Shown here piece after piece: positions 23,681 to 27,818 of a stretch of DNA of 27,818 nt. Source of the stretch: Bacteroidales bacterium. Lineage in GTDB: Bacteria; Bacteroidota; Bacteroidia; Bacteroidales; UBA932. A program made the translations under genes and the position numbers. Positions within the stretch are counted from its first letter, which is position 1. Every line of letters starts with the position of its first letter. The stretch spans positions 1 to 27,818 of the forward strand of contig JAILAO010000099.1 of NCBI GenBank assembly GCA_024681565.1. Reading direction: 5' to 3'. Under the pieces are notes generated by a model. The model was given only the letters and a program-made list of their open reading frames with translations. It had not been told where the DNA came from and ran no database searches.

Positions 23681-26194
23681 ATGAAACGACTGTTTGGCTT
23701 CTTCTGTGCCCTGGCCGCTGGATGCGTGCTGGCGCAGGCACAGCCGTCCCGTAGCGTAACTCCGTTCGACCGGGACTGGCGTTTTGTACAGGCGGACCCC
23801 GCCAATGCCCAGACACCGGGATTCAATGACAGATCCTGGCGCAAACTGGACCTTCCCCATGACTGGAGTCTGGAAGGGGAGAACCTGCAGGACAACCCCG
23901 GCGGTGGCGGCATCGGCTATTTCCCGATGGGCACCGGCTGGTACCGCAAGACCTTCGACGTACCCGGCTACAGCCGGGACAGGCTGTACTCCATCGAATT
24001 CGACGGCATCTACATGAACAGCACCGTCTGGGTCAACGGCGTCTGCCTGGGTACCTGGCCGTACGGTTATTCCAGTTTTTCCTATGACCTGACCCCGGTC
24101 CTGAAGGCCCGCGGCAATGTGATCGCGGTCCGGGTGGACAATTCGCAGCAGCCGAATTCCCGCTGGTACAGCGGCTCCGGCATCTATCGCCACGTACGTC
24201 TGGTCTCCACGGCGAAGAGCCGTTTCGACAAATGGGGTGTTTTCCATTACACCACGGAAGTCAAGGACGGCAATGCTACGGTGCTCATCCACTCGGACAT
24301 CACCAACGGGGAGAGCGGCGCGCGTGAGCTGACGGTGTGCCAGAGCGTCCTGGACGCTTCGGGCGCCGTGGTCGCCACGGCGGAGAAAGCGGTCCACATG
24401 GTGGCCGGCGGCACGCAGACCGTGGACCAGCAGGTCGAGATCGCCGGTGCGAAGCTTTGGGATACGGAGACGCCCTATCTTTATACGCTTCGCTCCCAGC
24501 TCTTTGCCGGCAGCAGGGAGATCGACCGGGTCGAAGGCTCCCTGGGTGTCCGTACCCTTGAATATGATGTGGACAAAGGCTTCCTGCTCAACGGGAAACA
24601 GGTCAAGATGAAGGGAGTCAACCTCCATCACGATGCCGGTGCCGTGGGTGCTGCCGTGCCCGAGCGCGTGTGGGAGCGGCGCATCGAGATCCTCAAGGAC
24701 GGCGGCTGCAACGCCATCCGCACCGCGCACAACCCGCCCGCACCCGAGTTCCTCGATCTTTGTGACAGGCATGGTATGCTGGTGATGGACGAGGCGTTCG
24801 ACATGTGGGTTGCAGGCAAGAACAAATTCGACTACCACCTGGCCTTTGACGAGTGGCACCTGCGTGACCTGACCGCGATGGTCGCCCGCGACCGCAACCA
24901 CCCGTCCGTGGTGATGTGGAGCATCGGCAACGAGATCCGTGACCAGCGCAGCGAGGTCGGTCCCGGCATCGCCCGCGAAATGGTGGACTTCTGCCACCGG
25001 CTCGACCCGACCCGCCTGGTGACTTCCGGCAACGACGAGATCGCATCCAACAGCCCGACTTCTCCGGAGTTCCTGGCCGCATTCGAGAATGATATCATCG
25101 GTTACAATTATCCCGACCGCTGGCGGACCCGCCGCGAACTGAACTATGCCATCGACAAGGCCGAGTTCCCCAACCGCCGTGTCGTCGCGACCGAATCCTC
25201 CGGCTACGGCGGTGCCCGCCGTCAGTACACGCTGCCGGAAGCGCAGCCTGCCCGCCCGCTGGGCGCCGGCCAGGACGGTTTCTCTCCCCAGCAGATGAAC
25301 AACCCGCAGATGCAGCAGATGATGCGCAACATGCGCCGGGCCAACCGCGGCCTGATCAGCAGCGGCCTGATCGATGTCGAACAGCGCTGGCGTTTTGCGA
25401 TGAACTATGACTATGTGATCGGTGACTTCATGTGGACCGGCATCGATTATTATGGCGAGTCCCGCTGGCCGTCCCGCGGCAGCAGTTCGGGTTATCTCGA
25501 CAACTGCGGCTTCAAGAAAGACGGCTGGTGGTTCTTCAAGAGCATCTGGTCCGACGAACCGGTCCTGCACCTGCTCCCGCATTGGAACTGGGAGGGCCAC
25601 GAGGGCCAGATCATCCAGGTAGCCTGCTTTACCAACTGCGAAGAGGTCGAACTGTTTGTCAACGGCAAGTCCTACGGCAAGAAAGAGACCGAATTCCCGC
25701 GCCGTGGCGTGGATCCCAGCTGGGCCTCCTATGCCGAGGGAAAACGCTTTGCGACGACGGCGGACCTGCACCTGACCTGGGATGTCGAATACCAGCCCGG
25801 CGAGATCCGGGTCGTGGGCAAGCGTGGCGGGCAGGATTTCGAAGAAGTGATCCGTACGGCCGGCGCCCCTGCCCGGCTGCGCGCCACCGTGGACCGTCCT
25901 GCCTTCAAGGCGGAGCCGGGTGACGTAGCGCACGTGACCGTCGAGGTACTCGATGCGGCCGGCAATATCTGTCCGATTACGGACAACCTGGTCCATTTCA
26001 AGGTCTCCGGCGCCCGTTTGATCGGTGTTGAGAACGGCAACATGCAGGACCTCGGTTCTGTCAAGGCCTCCTCGCGCAAAGCCTTCTCCGGCCTGTGCCT
26101 GGGCATCGTCGCCGCTGACAAAAAAGGTCCCGTCAGCGTCACGGTAGAATCCGAAGGCCTGGAGCCTTCCACCGTTACATTCACAGCAGAATAA
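23681..26194 (+). CDS. Glycoside hydrolase family 2 enzyme (beta-galactosidase-like), exported, paralogue of the 8179 gene
   Basis: GH2 exo-glycosidase of 837 residues with a type I signal peptide ending AQA before QPSR. Domain order is the same as in the paralogue at 8179-10650. Over residues 61-180 I count 18 differences in 120 (about 85% identity), with no gaps up to about residue 512. The acid/base is Glu418 in WSIGNE and the nucleophile Glu505 in VATESSG. It differs by a longer segment, residues about 516-556, rich in Gln, Met, Asn and Pro (QQMNN, QMQQMM), just after the nucleophile. The esterase start adjoins its stop. It is transcribed divergently from the HTCS gene. A beta-galactosidase role is likely, but the duplication suggests a different linkage or acylated substrate. 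Confidence 0.94.
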   Translation: MKRLFGFFCALAAGCVLAQAQPSRSVTPFDRDWRFVQADPANAQTPGFNDRSWRKLDLPHDWSLEGENLQDNPGGGGIGYFPMGTGWYRKTFDVPGYSRDRLYSIEFDGIYMNSTVWVNGVCLGTWPYGYSSFSYDLTPVLKARGNVIAVRVDNSQQPNSRWYSGSGIYRHVRLVSTAKSRFDKWGVFHYTTEVKDGNATVLIHSDITNGESGARELTVCQSVLDASGAVVATAEKAVHMVAGGTQTVDQQVEIAGAKLWDTETPYLYTLRSQLFAGSREIDRVEGSLGVRTLEYDVDKGFLLNGKQVKMKGVNLHHDAGAVGAAVPERVWERRIEILKDGGCNAIRTAHNPPAPEFLDLCDRHGMLVMDEAFDMWVAGKNKFDYHLAFDEWHLRDLTAMVARDRNHPSVVMWSIGNEIRDQRSEVGPGIAREMVDFCHRLDPTRLVTSGNDEIASNSPTSPEFLAAFENDIIGYNYPDRWRTRRELNYAIDKAEFPNRRVVATESSGYGGARRQYTLPEAQPARPLGAGQDGFSPQQMNNPQMQQMMRNMRRANRGLISSGLIDVEQRWRFAMNYDYVIGDFMWTGIDYYGESRWPSRGSSSGYLDNCGFKKDGWWFFKSIWSDEPVLHLLPHWNWEGHEGQIIQVACFTNCEEVELFVNGKSYGKKETEFPRRGVDPSWASYAEGKRFATTADLHLTWDVEYQPGEIRVVGKRGGQDFEEVIRTAGAPARLRATVDRPAFKAEPGDVAHVTVEVLDAAGNICPITDNLVHFKVSGARLIGVENGNMQDLGSVKASSRKAFSGLCLGIVAADKKGPVSVTVESEGLEPSTVTFTAE

Positions 26195-26206
26195 ATGAAG
26201 CCTGAT

Positions 26207-27763
26207 ATGAAAAAAACATTCATCCTTGTATCCCTGGCGGCTCTTCTCTGCGCCGCCTGTGCGCCCAAAGGTCCGGAGAAATATCTTGCGGACGGAGCCA
26301 TTACCGCCGGCGAGGACACCCGCGTCGAGACCACCTACGGAACGATCGAGGGCTATCTGGACGGCAGCATCTACACTTTCAAAGGCATCCGCTATGCCAA
26401 GGCGGAGCGTTTCATGCCGCCGCAGGCGCCCGACCGCTGGGAAGGGGTACGCCAGTGCAAGCTCTACGGGCCGCAGACGCCCCAGACCGAAACCCTGAAC
26501 TACAATGACGGCAACACCCAGACCGACTACGGCTTCGGCAACCAGTTCTTCCTGGAGCCGATGGACGAAGCCTGCCAGGTGCTGAACGTCTGGACCCCGT
26601 CCCTGACGGACGGCAAGAAGCGGCCGGTTTTCCTGTGGATCCATGGCGGCGGCTATTCCAGCGGTTCCGGTCATGACCTTCCCTGCTATGAGGGCCGTGC
26701 GCTCGCGCAGAAGGGCGACATCGTCGTGGTGAACATCAACCACCGTCTCAATGTGCTGGGCTACCTGGACCTGACCGGGCTCGGGGGAAAATATGCGCAG
26801 TCCGTCAATCTGGGCCAGCAGGATATCGTCAAGGCGCTGGAGTGGGTGCGGGACAACATCTCGCGTTTCGGCGGGGATCCGGCAGCCGTGACCATCGGCG
26901 GCCAGTCCGGCGGTGGCGGCAAGGTGTCCGCCCTGCTGGCAATGCCTTCCGCCCACGGCCTCTTCCGCCATGCCATCGTCCAGAGCGGCTCCTTCCTCCG
27001 CGTTGCGGACCCGGAGCAGACCCGTCCCCAGGGCATTGCTTTCGTGGAAGCGCTCGGCGTGAAACCGGGACCGGACGCGGATCTCTCCCGATTCACCTAT
27101 GAAGAACTGCTGGCGGCGTCGCGCAAGGTGCGCGCCGGGGCAGGCCCTGTCGGAGACGGGACCGTCATTACCCTGAAGCCCGGTGACACCGAGGCTCCGG
27201 AAATCAGCCGCGACATCCCGCTGCTGGTCGGTACCAACTTCAACGAATTTACCTTCGATGTCGATATAGACGGATCGGAGGAGGCTGTCCGGGAACAACT
27301 TTCCAGACGTTATGGAGAGGAGACCGACGCATTCCTGGAGACCTTCCGCGCCGCCTATCCCGACGCACCGCTCAAAGATGCCGTCTATGCGGATCTCAAC
27401 TTCCGTTCGGGGGCCGTCCGTCAGGCTGCGGCCAAGGCCCGTCAGGGGGGCGCGCCCGCCTATCTGTACCTCTTTACCTGGATGCCCGCGGAGAACGCCC
27501 TCGGTGCCAGTCACGGGATGGAGTTGCCGTTCATGTTCAACAATGTACAGAATATGCGTGAGATGACCGGCGGCACCGACCGGGCCTACAAGTTCCAGGA
27601 GACGGTCAGCGACATCTGGCTTTCCTTCATCAAGACCGGCACCCCGGGTCTGGCGGAGTGGGAGCCGTACAGCGAAGAGAACGGTCTGACGATGATCCTG
27701 GATGACAAGTGCCGTGCGGCGCGTCACCACGATGATGAACTGCTGGGCTTTTCCGCCCGCTGA
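26207..27763 (+). CDS. Type-B carboxylesterase, predicted lipoprotein
   Basis: Carboxylesterase of 518 residues from the ATG at 26207 (522 from 26195, which directly abuts the GH2 stop). A lipoprotein-like signal ends LLCAAC (Cys18); the -3 Cys makes the lipobox slightly unusual. The oxyanion motif HGGGY is at 146-150. The nucleophile is Ser234 in GGQSGGGG, with Gln in place of the Glu of the common GESAGG elbow. Glu347 in NFNEF and His436 in ASHGMELPFMF complete the triad. It is the second GH2-plus-type-B-esterase pair of the locus; the other is on the opposite strand at 1607-5576. The two esterases are only distantly alike. Ester removal from a glycan is inferred from its place in the PUL. 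Confidence 0.92.
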   Translation: MKKTFILVSLAALLCAACAPKGPEKYLADGAITAGEDTRVETTYGTIEGYLDGSIYTFKGIRYAKAERFMPPQAPDRWEGVRQCKLYGPQTPQTETLNYNDGNTQTDYGFGNQFFLEPMDEACQVLNVWTPSLTDGKKRPVFLWIHGGGYSSGSGHDLPCYEGRALAQKGDIVVVNINHRLNVLGYLDLTGLGGKYAQSVNLGQQDIVKALEWVRDNISRFGGDPAAVTIGGQSGGGGKVSALLAMPSAHGLFRHAIVQSGSFLRVADPEQTRPQGIAFVEALGVKPGPDADLSRFTYEELLAASRKVRAGAGPVGDGTVITLKPGDTEAPEISRDIPLLVGTNFNEFTFDVDIDGSEEAVREQLSRRYGEETDAFLETFRAAYPDAPLKDAVYADLNFRSGAVRQAAAKARQGGAPAYLYLFTWMPAENALGASHGMELPFMFNNVQNMREMTGGTDRAYKFQETVSDIWLSFIKTGTPGLAEWEPYSEENGLTMILDDKCRAARHHDDELLGFSAR

Positions 27764-27784
27764 TCCGCCAATATGTTTCAATAA

Positions 27785-27818
27785 TCAATCGGCCCGGATG
27801 TTTTATCCGGGCGATTGA
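27785..27818 (+). terminator. Terminator hairpin at the window edge
   Basis: TCAATCG (27785-27791) pairs with CGATTGA (27812-27818), and CCCGGAT (27793-27799) pairs with ATCCGGG (27805-27811). G27792 is bulged and the loop is GTTTT. It begins 22 nt after the esterase stop. Any T-run lies beyond the window. Confidence 0.75.

Noticed and set aside
8179..26194. Similar GH2 genes considered as ends of a transposon or recombination duplication
   Set aside because: Similarity is confined to the coding sequence of the paralogues; no transposase, integrase or flanking repeat was seen.
23600..27781. A very long open frame (about 1390 codons) antisense to the GH2 and esterase genes
   Set aside because: It crosses two clear genes and the start region of the operon, has no recognisable domain, and is explained by high GC and biased third positions on the other strand.

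Overview
The window looks like a chromosomal segment of a high-GC member of the Bacteroidota, probably Bacteroidales from a gut or rumen-type habitat. The signs are an adjacent SusC/SusD pair, a hybrid two-component system, Bacteroidota-type -7 boxes (TAnnTTTG) and lipoprotein-rich glycan enzymes. Species cannot be fixed from the sequence. It opens with the 3' part of a housekeeping gene (pnp, to 1537, closed by a strong terminator). From about 1607 to the right edge it is one polysaccharide utilization locus (PUL).

Layout: (1) A minus-strand unit, 6639 to 1607: GH43 arabinanase-like enzyme, GH2 lipoprotein, type-B carboxylesterase lipoprotein. (2) A 324-bp divergent control region, 6640-6963, with promoter-like boxes, inverted repeats and an internal terminator-like hairpin. 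(3) A plus-strand unit, 6964-18536, with gaps of 10 nt or less except 32 nt before the preferred SusC start: CE1 esterase, GH2, tandem-domain GH53 galactanase, SusC, SusD, SusE-type surface glycan-binding lipoprotein, then a terminator. (4) A minus-strand unit, 23512 to 18612: a hybrid two-component sensor/AraC regulator whose stop codon overlaps the start of a second CE1 esterase. (5) A plus-strand unit, 23681-27763: a third GH2, close to the second, followed by another type-B carboxylesterase and a terminator hairpin at the window edge.

How the genes probably work together (inference): the GH53 enzyme cuts beta-1,4-galactan, and the binding protein and SusCD import the oligosaccharides. Periplasmic GH2 enzymes release galactose, and the GH43 enzyme removes or cuts arabinan. 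The hybrid regulator senses an oligosaccharide and switches the locus on. The general plan matches known pectic type I galactan / RG-I side-chain loci. What stands out is the esterase load: four predicted serine esterases (two CE1-like, two type-B), with every GH2 gene directly beside one. This suggests a locus specialised for esterified (for example feruloylated or acetylated) pectic galactan/arabinan. I saw no tRNA, rRNA, CRISPR, insertion sequence or prophage feature.
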